In this document: one piece after another, positions 44,189 through 56,787 of the stretch
Position numbering within the stretch: position 1 is the stretch's first letter
How the letters are laid out: each line of letters begins with the position of its first letter
NCBI GenBank assembly: GCA_003864495.1
Contig: ML133374.1
Span: 310,001-374,000 of the forward strand
From: Nemopilema nomurai
Taxonomy: Eukaryota > Cnidaria > Scyphozoa > Rhizostomeae > Rhizostomatidae
DNA length: 64,000 nucleotides
Direction: 5' to 3'
The notes under the pieces: model-generated
Seen by the model: the letters and a program-made list of their open reading frames with translations, nothing else
The model's database searches: none
Told to the model about the DNA's origin: nothing
Position numbers and translations under genes: made by a program

Positions 44189-46876
44189 ATGGAAGAGAAA
44201 CTGGAAAACACTAGTTTTCTGAGCCTTTTAGGGTCGGACAGTGGTCTTACATTGGTTAACACCGATGCATTGGTACGGAAAACAGAGCAGCAACAACGGC
44301 AGCTTAAATGCAAAGAGAAGGAAATCCAGCAACTCAGAGATGCATTGGAACAGCTTGAAGATGTGGTCGATAAATGTAAGATTATATTTTCTTTCATAAA
44401 AAGAGACTTGAAAGATTTTTATATATTTGCAAAAGGCATCATTATATGCCTAAATTCACCCTTAGAAACAGGACAATGACTTCGACACTTAGTAATCGGA
44501 CAGATTCAAGCAGTTTTTCTTCCAAGCCAAACGATGCATGAAACTACAAAATAACGAGTGAATTAATGAAAACAGTTTTCTAAAGGCTCCTTTTATGGCG
44601 CTTGTTTTGCCTAAATGCAAATTCACTTTTAGATGCAACTCAACTTGAGAGCATAAACGAGGGAAAAGAGCAACCGCAGACGAAGTGGACCAAGAACCTC
44701 ATCAAAGAAAACGAGGAGATGAGAGGAAAATTGGACATTTTATTCGGCGATAGGCAGCAACTTCAAGCCGACTGCTCTATGTTAAAAGAGAGTCTGGAAG
44801 ATAAGGAGCAAGAATTGAAGATGTTGAGAGATAGATTCGAACAGCTTCAATCAGATGAGAGAGAAGTCTTTGCGGAAGAATCACAAGTAGGTGTCTTTAT
44901 CATTTAGTTTTAATTCCCTTATTAATCTAATATGGCAAGCTAGTGTACTGATTCAAGTTCCGTTGAAGTTTAGTATTTGAAAATCTATAGAACAGATCTT
45001 CCATTGATCAGAGTTTGGAGACCTTTAAAGAACAATGAGGTACCTTTTATCTGCTAAGTACCAAGCAATATATGTTTCGTTATGTTTTGCCAATGAAAGT
45101 AAAGGAAAAAATACAGTGAAAACGGGTATGTTGAGGACATGCCTATTTGCTATGTATGAAAACATTCATCTTGTTTAATAGGTGAAAAACTCGTTGGTGG
45201 AAAACCTTCGGGAGGAAAACATGAAAGTGAAAGAAGAGGCCAAGCTCTTATCAATGGAGAATCAAGAACTGGCAAACGAGTGTCTGGTACTTGCCCAAGG
45301 AATGGAAGCAAAGGAAAAAGAAGTCTTGATTCTGGAAGAGCGAATCAAAGGTCTTGAAAATGAGAAGCAAATCGATAGAGACAGTGAAAGAAAGGCAAGA
45401 CACGAAGAAGAATACGTTGCGAAAGATGAAGAGCTGCCAATGGTTAGCAATCAGGTGGAGAGCAAGCACTATTCTGATGGCCAGTTTTACACTGTAGAGG
45501 AGGAAGATGAAAATGCTGAAGATCTAAATGATGACAAGCTTTCTCTTTTTGGACCAGAGGATGTCACAATGCAGTCCCAGCCAAGTGATCATGCGGCAGT
45601 TGGTATGATACTTCCTGGAAGGATGACCAATGTTCAGCAATATCTTGATGACATGGAAGAGCTGAAACTCTTGAAGATCTTCGTCACCGAAATGGCAGTC
45701 TATTTCAATTTGGCGGATGGAATGGAGCTACGAGATGTTTTGCATGAAATCAAGAGGAAAAGCTTGAATCTGATTCAAGAGAACAAGCAGCTTAATGGGG
45801 AAGCAGAAGAATCGAAAAGTCTTGTTGAGTTCTTGGAACTTGAGCGGAAGTTTACACTAGAAGAGCTTGAAGAAACCAAAGCAAAGAATGCCGACCTGAC
45901 CAGCAAGATTGAAGAAATTGTCGAAGAGCAAGTTGCTGCACAGAGCCAATCAGAGGTTTGGAGCAACCATTGTGGCAAGCTGTTGCTTATGATGAAGAAG
46001 AAGTCCAAAACAGAGGTGGTAGAGAGAAAGCAAATACTGAGAAGGAATTCTACAACAATAGAGTCCATGAAAAGGAAGAAACTACGTAAGAAGTGTTCAA
46101 GCATGAAGGTTCATTTGCAGTCACATGTGGCAAAAACTACAGGGCTAAGAAGATGCATCAATGCACTGGCAGGGAAGAACATGGAATTGGAATTGCTAGT
46201 TGATGATCTTAAAGAAGAAATAGCCAATGCTGTGAGTGCTAGAGATGAATTTGAATTGGCGTTCAAGGAAGAAATGCAAGCCAACATGCACCTACATCAA
46301 GAGTTAGAAAGTTTCCAATCGCAAGCGGAGATACTGAAAGCATTCGATTCAAATTTGAAGGAGAAGAAAAAGCAAATCCACGCCATTACTCGTAAGCATG
46401 ATATTGTGGTGGATGAATTGATGATGGAGAAGCAGTTTAGTGAGTATTTGGCAAAGAAATTGCAATTGACAAGAATCGGCAAGGAGTTGATCGAGCGAAA
46501 AAGTCAGAAGGAAACGGGAAGTTATGAAGAATACGAGAAGAGACTAGCTATGCTTGAAGCGGAGAAGGCAAATCTCAAAGCCGAGTTTGAGAATGAAAAG
46601 CAAAAGATTATGGGAGATATCAGTATTCTAAAGGACAAGAACGATGAATTGGTAAAAGACCTTGAGGGCGAGATAAAGATTCGATTCGTGTATGAACGAA
46701 AGCTGAATGAGTATTTCTCGGAGAAGCAGGCAATGGAGAAAAGGCTTGGAGAGGAGATGAAGAAAAGTTTTGAAGCTGAAAATATCATCGGAGCTTTGCA
46801 AGAAATTGTCGAGAAGATGAAAAAGCCAAAAAGAAGAAGTCGTCTTAGCAGATTCTTCAAACGTGGATCCGATTAA
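44189..46876 (+). CDS. Long coiled-coil protein, family unknown
   Basis: Exons 44189-44375, 44633-44886 and 45182-46876 join with phases 1 and 0 for 711 residues. The sequence is nearly all heptad-rich coiled coil. The N-terminal coil (EIQQLRDALEQLEDVV) leads into a second (EELKMLRDRFEQL-like). A central acidic break around EEEDENAEDLNDD and a short possibly ordered region (YLDDMEELKLLKIFVTEMAV) separate it from the C-terminal coils. It ends in a strongly basic tail (KPKRRSRLSRFFKRGSD) that could bind acidic partners, membranes or nucleic acid. No motor, kinase or other enzyme domain is present. Such proteins are often centrosomal, ciliary or scaffolding, but no orthologue is recognised and no role is assigned. 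Confidence 0.78.
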
Positions 46877-47135
46877 AACATAGAGAACACAAACATTTTT
46901 TTACAAATTTGGACATTTTACCTTTCTTAATAGTTTATTGTATCTACTTCCCATGAAGTTTTTGTTTTTTTTGATGAAAATTGTTTCGTTTGCAACAGTG
47001 TTTCGTTCCTTAACAGTAACTTTTCTTTTTTACACACATCATCAATTGAACATGATAAATGGACTAAGCTTTGTTTGACGAAAAATCCGCTGCCTTTATC
47101 ATTTATGTTATAAATTGTATAAAAGTTTCACATTC

Positions 47136-47141
47136 AATAAA
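47136..47141 (+). terminator. Polyadenylation signal AATAAA of the coiled-coil gene
   Basis: AATAAA lies 260 bases past the stop at 46876 in AT-rich sequence, a normal position for this gene's 3' end. Confidence 0.5.
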
Positions 47142-47149
47142 ACTGAAGC

Positions 47150-48680
47150 ATATCTTAGTTGCAAATAATAACTTCGTAAAGTAGTAACTTCCTAAAATTG
47201 TCTAGAAAACACGAATTGAGCCGAAACATACGCTGACGACAATTTTTGTATAGGCCTAATTCGACAATCTAGGTCGTCTTTCATCCTAAGAGTTTTGGAT
47301 TCTTTTTTTAATTTTATGTAAACAGAAGATGTTTAAAAGGAGGTATCAAGTGGGCGTTTATTGGTCATTTATAGCCAATCATGCACTCTTTTTACGATCC
47401 TTCAGTTTTTTTAGACCTGCTACTGGTTTTCCGTCTGCTTTTGGTCAATTTTCCACGTTTGGATACACCGAGGAGTGTCGGGTGAAAGGGTATTCAATGA
47501 TGTTTCCGCTTGTTCTTTTTATTCGCTCTGTGAAGTTTCGGTCTTTTAAAAAATATCCAATAAAATGGGGAGTACGGCTCTCTAGCACCGATCCACGCGT
47601 CTGCGGGCCTAACTTAGCTTTCAAATCGTAAGATTGATTTCGACTCGTTCTCGGATTATTCGTCGAATAACATCGCAATTTTTTGCAAACTGACCGTTTT
47701 CTTTGCTGTTCTATCTGCTGATTATCATAATGAGGCTGAGCTGTACTTTAAAAGTTCATTTCCAGGACTGCCCTATTATATGGGTTATTCTAACGTGGTT
47801 TTTTACCGTTTGTGGTGTTGCAAATTTGATTTGTGGTTTTGTGATTTTAATTTTGTGTTGTAAAAAATTTGACTTTCTGGAACTATTTTTCGTGAAATAT
47901 AAGGAATCATTTGGTAAAACTATAAAAGTTTCAAATCAAAACAAAACTTACCACAACAGAAGAGTAATAGTAAATAGTCAGCAGTGACGGATTTAAGAAG
48001 CAATGACTGGGTGTTGGACACTAATTGGATTTCTGTGCCACACCCTTGAGGTCAATGGTAAAAGATTGAAACCCCCATTTATAAAATTCGATTTTTAACT
48101 TTGTGGTAAAGAAGATTAGAAGCAGTGGCCTTGGAAATTGGATTGGCAAAGAGGAGAAAATTGTGGCTGATCGCACCCTTGGGAATTTGGGAAAACACCC
48201 TGTTTAGTAAATGCGTTTTGAAAAGCTATGCCTTCTTCTTTTTAGCAATGGTTGACTAATTAAACAAAACAGTCATATGTAGCTTTTTATCACTGACCCC
48301 TACAACTATCTTTTTCATTCACAAATCCTCTAACCGGGGTGTCAGAACCTCAGAAAGTCAAAAGATGAAGAACAGGGGAAAGGAATTGCGAAGGGGAATA
48401 GAGGCTCTGGCAGCCAGGGTACCACCGGCATATTCAAATGCACATGCAGGTACAGATTTCGTGTGGTACATATAATGATCTTATTATGATTCTACTTCAC
48501 GTGGATGTTTTCAAATCATTGCATGCACTCGTTAGCCTCCTAACATTTCATGAATTTGGCAATGCAGCTAGCACCCTAGCCAATGCTTGCATAAGAAACG
48601 GGTAAACATATTTATTTATGTTGAGAGGCATAACCAAATAATCCAGTTTCATATTTTCATGTTGGCATTCATAGAATTGA
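47150..48680. other. Intergenic, no supported gene
   Basis: Opposed open frames at 47329-47631 and 47678-47445 have no splice or domain support. The remaining sequence shows nothing recognisable. Confidence 0.45.
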
Positions 48681-48682
48681 AC

Positions 48683-48948
48683 ATAAGCGCCGACTTTTAT
48701 TTTTCCCAGGGGGGGCTCAAAATTCAAATTTGAAAAAAATTAAAAAAGTTAAAAGGTAGAGAAATTACCAGTCACTTTAATAACGTAATACAACATATGT
48801 AGTATGTATAATAACAAAACAAAACATTTTAATAAAGCAGATATAACATCATGGTCTTCAGTATCATCAGTTCAATTCTTTGATAGATTTCAAATGAAAT
48901 TCCCAGGGGGGGCTCGAGCCCTCAAGCCCCCACGTAGTCGGCGCCTAT
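48683..48948. mobile_element. MITE with 13-base termini and 9-base target duplication
   Basis: The left end ATAAGCGCCGACT and the right end AGTCGGCGCCTAT are inverted repeats with one mismatch. GAATTGAAC occurs immediately before the element (48674-48682) and one base after it (48950-48958), as a target-site duplication. G-rich subterminal tracts (CCCAGGGGGGGCTC) occur near both ends. No coding frame. A long duplication points to hAT- or Mutator-type mobilisation. Confidence 0.7.
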
Positions 48949-48959
48949 GGAATTGAACA

Positions 48960-50667
48960 CATCTTGATGCTGAAATGCCAGTTTCGTAACGTCCAGATCC
49001 AAGAACATTCTATTATCGTGCACTTTGCAGTGGGTGCCAAAGAGACTGTATGTTTATTAGTCTAACCGGGCTTTAAGTTTTCACAATTTGCTACCACTCA
49101 TGTGCATAGAACCTAGGGGGCTGTGCCCTGTTATTCAGATCGAGTTCTACTGCTTTTTGAGCATTTGCTTTCTTGTTATATAAAACTATACTAACCTCCA
49201 AATCCCCTCAATATTTACAGTCTCCAATGCCAATGCTTACACTGAGGTTAAAAAAGACTTATTTTTGTGATCAGTGACTCTTATACTACCGTTGCTTTTG
49301 GTTTTTTCTCAACAGTAGAGTTAAGAAGTTTAACGAAAAAATACCGGTGATTGAATTTGTGGTGTTGTAAATTTTTCTTAGAATAACCCCTGGCCCTATT
49401 TTACGGCTGGAGATCTGCCCTATATTACGGCGGCCCTTTTTTACGGTGCCCGGCGCCACCAACGATGCTTTCAATTGCCAAGGTCATGTTGTTGTAGCCT
49501 CGTTTTCAAAGTAGCTTCCTCGATTGAATGTTCCTATGGGTTCAGTTGCAAATTTTGTTATCAAATGTCAAGGGGGGTGGTTGTTTTGGCGGGAATCATA
49601 GATCGTGTCAAGGTACGCATGTTTTTATGTTTGCTATTAAGTAGTTCATGTCTAGGATAAAACTTGTTTATTGTATGGGAATGTATAACTGCATCAAAGG
49701 CAGAGTCAGATGGTATTTTTAACGCAACTGCAGCAAATTTTATTGGCGTTTGTTGTCATAAAACAGGCTCTTGGCCAGTTTAAAATCTTAGAAACAAAAG
49801 CTAGGCATAGCAGCAAGCAATTATTGGTATATTCATTTTACTTTATTCTTGCACCTTTATACTTGTACCTGTTTGAGGATTATAAAATGCTTACATGCCT
49901 AGAGGACTAGCGTGGCGTCGCCCTCTTGGCGCAGTTTTTTATTATGACGCGGTGCGAAAAACTGTTACCAACTTGTTTGGAAAGCTGCCTGTGGTGTTAA
50001 TTTTTCTTATGTTGTATTTATTGTGCTTTATATCGTGTTAGATATCAAGGCTAATATTCAAAACATTTTCCTAGTATCAACAAGATGAACATCTGATTGA
50101 GAAATGATTGATCCTTCAAACCAACCAAATTTCTTGAAACTTACACAATTACCCAGAGCGCACCTTAGGTAAACCAAGAGGGCGATCTTCCACTGATAAA
50201 CATAGAACTGGTAAAACACGTCTTGATTTGTTCTAACTTTTAAAACTTTTCTCATAATTTTTTTGTGTTGATATTGTAAGGCAGCTTTGTTAACAATATC
50301 CAAAACATTTATTATTACAAAGAAGAAGCTCAGAAAGGAAGAAAAAGTTGGTTGAGGGTAAACACTTGAGCAACTTGTTGGAAAATAATATTCTTCTTAA
50401 ACAAATAATAGGAAGAGATAACAGTTATTTTTGCACTGTTTTTTCAGAAATGCTAGGCCCCATTGACTTTTATTTGCAATTTTGCAAAGTGTATTCAAAT
50501 CATACAGAATACTTTGGGTGCACAAAGAGGGTGATGTCACTCTATAAAATGCTCACATGCTAAGATGTAGCTTTTTTATCTGTTTATTATTTATTAATGA
50601 TTCTTGGATCTTGAATTTGACTGATCAACACTTATTTAGATTTATTTTAAGATTGCAGCACTCAGAT
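48960..50667. other. Intergenic, no supported gene
   Basis: AT-rich sequence with short open frames but no paired splice sites or domain signal. The promoter of the gene starting near 50668 should be here, but no clear element was seen. Confidence 0.45.
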
Positions 50668-53600
50668 ATGGAGAACTTGAAGAAGCTGATTGATTTGTTG
50701 GAGTATACTGCATGTGAAAAAAGAGAAGACCTGATACATGTGAGGGTTTTGTCTTTTTCATCTGAAAACTCATCTTTAAACCACATCCATCATTCAGTAA
50801 TCATGTCTTCAAAAAAATGTTGAAAACTCAAGACAAAGCTGGCTCTTCTTGGTTCTAATTATTTTTTTAGTTGTATCCTTGTCAGTATTGGAAACTGTCA
50901 TGGAAATAGTCATATCCTAAAACTGGTACTTTTTCTCTATGCTACATAAGAGTATGGCTCTTTCCAGGATGCATGGTAGCTGGCAATAGTTCAATCTTAT
51001 ATACATAACCAATGCAAATTGTGCTCTTTATTAAGGTCAATGGCTGTTACCTGTGCCTAAATATAAGAAATATTCTTGGCATCATTGTGATGCTGTGGAA
51101 GATCTAAATTTACTTCTTGTAAAGAGAAAAAAAATGTTATCTGGTATTTTTTGGCAGATGTCAAAGTTCTTCTATATTTCATTTTAGCAGGACAAAGGAA
51201 GCAATGATTTTTTGGCTTATACGATGGCTGCAGTTGAGTGCGAAAAACGACTGAGAAATCAGAGAAAAATCAAACACATACAATTGCTTGAAAGAGTTAC
51301 AGGAATTGATGCTGAACTCAAGGTGTCTGCAATCAAAACCTTTCTATGTGATGACATTAGTTAGGTATCTTTAGAACTGTGTTTATGGCCAGGAATTTTC
51401 AGCATTTAGCTCTTTTGAAATTCTGATAAATCCAGGCATTTTTATTATGAAGCATTTTTAATCACAAATTAATTAAGCAAGATTATCTAAGTTTCTCCAG
51501 TGATGTAAAAAATGGGCAAGAACTATTTATTCAGAAGGAGATAAGAAATTTGGAAAAAGTCATTGAGTGGAAAGAAACACACAGAGGAAAAATGTTTGCC
51601 TAAGTTACAATAAGCTCCAAGTGCTACACATGCTGGTAAAAGCCTTATCACCTGATTTTTAAATCACATCATCATTTTGTATGTATATATATATATTTAT
51701 CTTGATGAAGGTTTAATCAAGTCCATTCTAGTCCATTTGCAAAGGAAAACTGCTGCAATTTAAAGAGAATAATAAAGGTCATGCATTGCAAAACTAGGAT
51801 TCATTTATCAATGTTTCTGACCTCAAACCATGTCCTACAGTTTTCACTATTTTTATGCCAGGTGTTGATATATAATTTATATTGTTGTATAATGGAATTC
51901 AGTTGGTGTTTATCTGATGATGGTCGTTTGTCATTTTTGTGACAGGAAAAAAAGTTAAGGAGGCAAAGTTTAATGACCAAAGTTAAGCAGCCCACCAGTA
52001 TTCACTCACCAGACCCTGATTCAATTGTATTGCAAAAGACTGAGCCACAGAAGACGGATCACAACTCTAATCATGTTGAAAATCTTGACGGTTTTTCAGA
52101 AAATAGTGAAGCTAGTGCACTGGTGGAAACATTTTCAAAACTTGAGGACTTAAAAAATCAGGAAAGAATGCTTGAGGGCTGGTATGGGTCGATGTCTGAT
52201 CAACTGGAGCAGGAGCAAATGAAATTGACTGAGAAATTCAATGAAATGCGTCTGAAAATTTTGCATCAGAAGCAGCATTACTTGAAAACTAGCCAAGAAT
52301 GCATCAATAATATTAGCTCAGGGTCGGTTAAGAGTGGTAATGTTGAAAGCGGGACTAGGCTGGCAAAAACATCAGAAAAAACAAATATCCATGTACCTGA
52401 GTATTCAAAGGAACCTCGAATGAATCAGAGCAAGATAGACAGCGAGTATTTATCAGACACTAAACGAAGGCATACGTCACCAAAGCGTTCTTTGGTGTTT
52501 GGTGATGTTAGAAGTAAGGACGAGATGGTTCAAACGCCAGTTGAAACACTTAGGAGTAAAAGACATATGGCCATCAGAGAGAATGAAGTTGATATGCAAT
52601 TAGCAAGGAGTGTGGAAATGGGTAAGAAAGGAGGACTCGAGGAGGATGGCGTCAACTGCTCAATGATAAACGATTTGAGCAGTCTTATCGAGAAGACGAA
52701 TGCCATTTCACCGATTCATGCGAAGGGTTTGAAACGGGAGAAAAACACCCTAAGCCGGGTTGACCCGCAAGTGAATTATGGGCTGCATCCAGATACGCGG
52801 GAGAAATGTTTTTCAGCAAATGTCAGCTCATCAACCCCGATAACAAAAGTTAGCTTAGTGGAAAGTAGAAAAGAAGACTCAAAAAACAGCCCATGGGAGA
52901 GAAACAGCCCAAGGGAGAGATCGCCTGATCTTGAGAGCACTGACGGACCCGTACTGTCGAAGGCGAGTGTATTTTCTTGGTTTGTTCGGGTTGTCATACC
53001 TGATTCAATGTCGGATAAAGCTCCATTTCAAGGGCAACCTTAGCGAACACGTTACCAGACCACTGATGCATTCGAATGAAGTTTTTTGCTTGACAACTTA
53101 GTAGAGGCTGCAAGCTAGTCACTGCTGCTCTGAGCTGAATTGAAATTTCTGAGCTTGAAGTGCATTTTAACTTTTTTAAAGGCGATCTTCGATAGAGTTT
53201 ATTTTTCCAAGCTTGAGACATTAATAATTTTTTTATTTTAGAGGAGCTGCGATCTGCTTTTTGCCACTGCACAGGGGCATCTCACGAGAAAACTTATGAA
53301 CACCGACAAAGTGCAAGAGCTCATCAAGACAATCAAGGTATTCCCATTGGAGTTGTTGCATTGTTCTTTATTCAACTGGCAAATAGGTAGAAGTGTTTAC
53401 ATCTAAATAATTGTTGTGTTAGATGCTGAAGCCAAGTTCTTTTGAATTTGCATCTAAATTATTGCTAAGTCCCTTGCTTCTTTATAATCCTAGTTCTGTC
53501 GGAAATAATTGTTGTGATCGGGCATTGTTCAGAATTAATTTGCCGACTTGAGAAACCTTTTGTGCAAAACACGAACTGCGCATTGTCGAAGCATTCGATT

Positions 53601-54654
53601 TCCTAACTACCTTTAATGGTGTATAACATGCTGTTAGGCATCAGGATTAGAAGCGACCAGCTTAAGCCAAGACCTATCCAACACTGCAATTGAAGCATTA
53701 GCGTATGGGTTGGCCGTCATTAGAGGAAAGTAAGTGCTGCTTCTTTAACCTTGTCATTAGACTGGCCGGCTTGCATACGTTCTTCAAGGGCGAATATACG
53801 AATATATTTCCATGGTTGTTAGTGCTATTCTGGTAATCAAATTCTCATTCTGAACTAAGGACACAAAGATAGTTCTACATGATTTGGAAAAGGAGTCGAC
53901 GGTTAATAAGAAATTGCACGAATCTAAGGCCGACCTGGTCTTAAAAGCCACGTTACTTCAGGAGGTGAGTGCTTTACTGTGTTTATTTTTTCTTCAATGC
54001 CACCTTTGGTAAGAATGGTGTTAATCTACGCGTAGGTGCTACTACATCATTTTGTGCTTTGACTGTGATGGATACAAGAGTCCCGCAATAGAGGGATGCT
54101 ATATCTTCCAAGTGAAAAAAAAGAAAATTAATAGGTATCCCATCCTCTGCCTAAGGATATATATGTTTTTTTCTCGTTTGTTAAATGTTTAACTTTGTAA
54201 TTTTAGTCTAACTTTGACCAAATCGCCTTTCTAAGAAGCTGTTGTTTTTCAATTGGCATCTGTCACCACAAAAGCTTGGGTCTTCATTGTTACTAATTTA
54301 GGAAGTGAATAAGCCTCTGTTCGCAATTGTTTTGTTTTTGATATATTCTCATAGCAAGATGTTTTCTGTACACGCTGAACCCACCGCCTCCTCTCATCAT
54401 TCCTTTGGTCGTCGGTTTCCACTTTAATTTCTGTTCCCGATACATGCAGAAACTTTCTCTCATTCTCCTTCTAGCTGCAGAATGCACAGAGCAAATTCCA
54501 TGCGATATTCTTGACCTACCCACCAGCAGCTAAAATGGAGATTATCGATAGAGCCAGAGTGGTAGCCGCTGACCGTGAGAGTAAACAGCAGTTCAAGGCA
54601 AGGAGCATCGTCCGAAGTCTGCCCGCCAAACTTGGCCTGTTGCAGATGTTTTAG
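50668..54654 (+). CDS. Unrecognised seven-exon gene, partly coiled coil
   Basis: Exons: 50668-50739, 51191-51322, 51946-52962, 53242-53337, 53638-53729, 53860-53964 and 54475-54654, about 564 residues. The N-terminal part (MENLKKLIDLLEYTACEKRE, then ECEKRLRNQRKIKHIQLLER) is helical. Exon 3 has a short coiled coil (SDQLEQEQMKLTEKFNEMRL) followed by a long Ser/Lys/Arg-rich disordered region with many SP sites. The C-terminal exons are helical again (LMNTDKVQELIKTIK, ARVVAADRESKQQFKARSI) and end LLQMF. The exon 3 donor is non-canonical: AAG|GCGAGT at 52963, a GC-AG intron. Exon 5 ends in phase 2 but exon 6 reads correctly only from phase 0; one extra G at 53859-53860 would fix this. No known domain is seen. 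Confidence 0.65.
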
Positions 54655-55562
54655 GCCTATGATTCAAAACATCGTCTTTTTTGGCCAAGCTTTAACGTTT
54701 CCTTTCTTCGCGTTTCGGCGCCCATTTTGCGTGCTGTGAGTAAGATCGCCTTAGCAAAGTGGTTGCAAAAGCCATGTTATATTTTAAAGACAAGGAAGTA
54801 AGAAATCTGAAAGACCCTTGTCAACAAATTTTAAAAAACCACGCCGGGTAGACATTGCTATCATGTTGAAGGTAAGCCAAGGCACAATGCAGGATGGAAG
54901 TTTGTCTTTACAACGAATTATGCGTGCTTCCATATCAGCTTGACAATTCATCTTTATTCATTTGAACTGGCAAATAAAAAAGGCTCTACTACCTTTGGTC
55001 AGTCATCCACTGTTATTTGCATGTATCGTGCGTTTGCTATCAAGACACCAGCTGCCCCTTTATCTTGTATTCTCTACCAGTTGCAGGAAAGGAGTACTTC
55101 TGCAAATCAACCCAAGAGACTTTCTACCGCCACTCGTAAGACGCTGCGCAGGAGACAAGAGACCTCTTTGTATCCACGTTACATTGCTTTATCGTTCATT
55201 CTTTCCTTTTAAAATTACGTCAAGTTGATGCCAATGCTATATCGGGGTGTTATTCTGTCGTTGGCGGCCCATTTGATCTCTTGCCCTATTCTCATTTTTG
55301 ACGACGCACAACCCACCTCTCCTGAAGTCGCCTCTCCTACAAACATTATACCTATGTATTTTGTGTCATTTACTGAAAAATGGCTGAATGTTTTTCAATA
55401 ACTTTTACTCGCTTTTTATCGATACCAGTTGGGCTGCACATAAGATGCCTAGCTTAGCTTCTTCGTGTCTCATATTCGCCAGGCCTGCCTTCATCGCACC
55501 AGTTTGAGTTGAACTGAATTTAACGTTACACCTGCTTGTTGAATTTTCTTGACAAGTTTTAG

Positions 55563-56787
55563 ACACGAGAAAAGCATAACAGGCCTCACACTTCACCAGC
55601 CATAAAAAAGAATCCGCCTGGAAGAAAAGAGAGAAAAAGTTGGGATATCAGGTACGGCAGCTTATGTCCCCCTCCTTTTAACGTAAGAGGAATGGTTTGG
55701 CTTCTACTGTCTCTTTTTATTGAATAGGAATTTATTGTGATTTTATGCAGTTGGTCGCCATCAAAGTCTTATTTTGAAATATATTGAAATTCAATTTTTC
55801 TTCAATTTTTGATCTTCTTTCTAGATCGCTCAAACCTATTCCCAGCCAAAGCTCCCCCTATCAGACCACACGATCAAGGTAAGAAATTATTTCATCTCAC
55901 TCGTCGCCGGCGAAAAGTGAGCAAATGCAAACACGGCCTCTTTTGGACCCCGGCTATTTTGAATTGCTCAGGAGTGTGTTTATACCTCGTCAATTCACAT
56001 CCGCCCTCAGCTGTGTGTAACAGCCCTCAGTGAAACTCGGAATCATGTGAAACTCGGCAACAGTGCTCTTCAAAGCATGTGCCTTCTTAAATTGAAAGAC
56101 GATTCCTTCGTCTTTGGCCAAATAAGACTTTTAATCTCCTTAGAGCAAATTTCTTAGCATGTCAGAGAAATGTGTTTTGCTGTTCCAGGGAGATGAAGCA
56201 AGTAACTGTAAATAAAGATGAAGTACTTCGTGATATTCAAGAGACTTTGTTGCATCAGAAGGCGCAAACTGGGGAGCCGAGACGGGGAGCAAAGAAGAAG
56301 GTGGCACTAGCGGCAACCCTGAATCGCAGAGCCAATTCCCCTAATGGTTAGCATTATTTACCTCCACTCTTGTTTAGGGCATTTCAATTTTGTTTCCAAA
56401 GTTCGAATGCTTGTAAAAAAGTTTTCCTGTAGACAAAGGTATTTTGGAATGGCGAAGGTATGCTAAAATGCGGTGCTTCAAGCATGAGTAGACTTCCTCT
56501 TTTGAAATCTCTTTGCAAATGCAAATGTGGACATCTAAGCCAACCAGAGCAGGGTTGGTACCTTCCATCTTCAACGTTTTCTGCCAAGTCGAATTGCAAT
56601 CCACTCTCAATCTAATGACAATCTTCGCAATAATGTTGTTTCTATCTACCCCAAAACCCCGGGTCTATAATTTTACTTGTGTGCAATAGATATATAAACT
56701 GTACCTAAATGTTTCGCAAAGTAAACTTTGATTACTCCCTCCTTAGAAAGATCTCCTTTGATCGCAATGCAACCAAAGAACGTCTAG
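55563..56787 (+). CDS. Four 3' exons of a small basic protein; 5' end not found
   Basis: Exons 55563-55651, 55825-55878, 56189-56346 and 56747-56787 join with phases 2, 2 and 1 and end in TAG. The 113-residue product is very basic and disordered: KKNPPGRKERKSWDI, then IPSQSSPYQTTRS, then a helical segment VNKDEVLRDIQETLLHQ and RRGAKKKVALAATLNRR. A further upstream exon with ERSTSANQPKRLSTAT (about 55086-55134) may belong. These exons could instead be an alternative 3' end of the gene ending at 54654, which is on the same strand 0.9 kb upstream. No family recognised. Confidence 0.45.
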
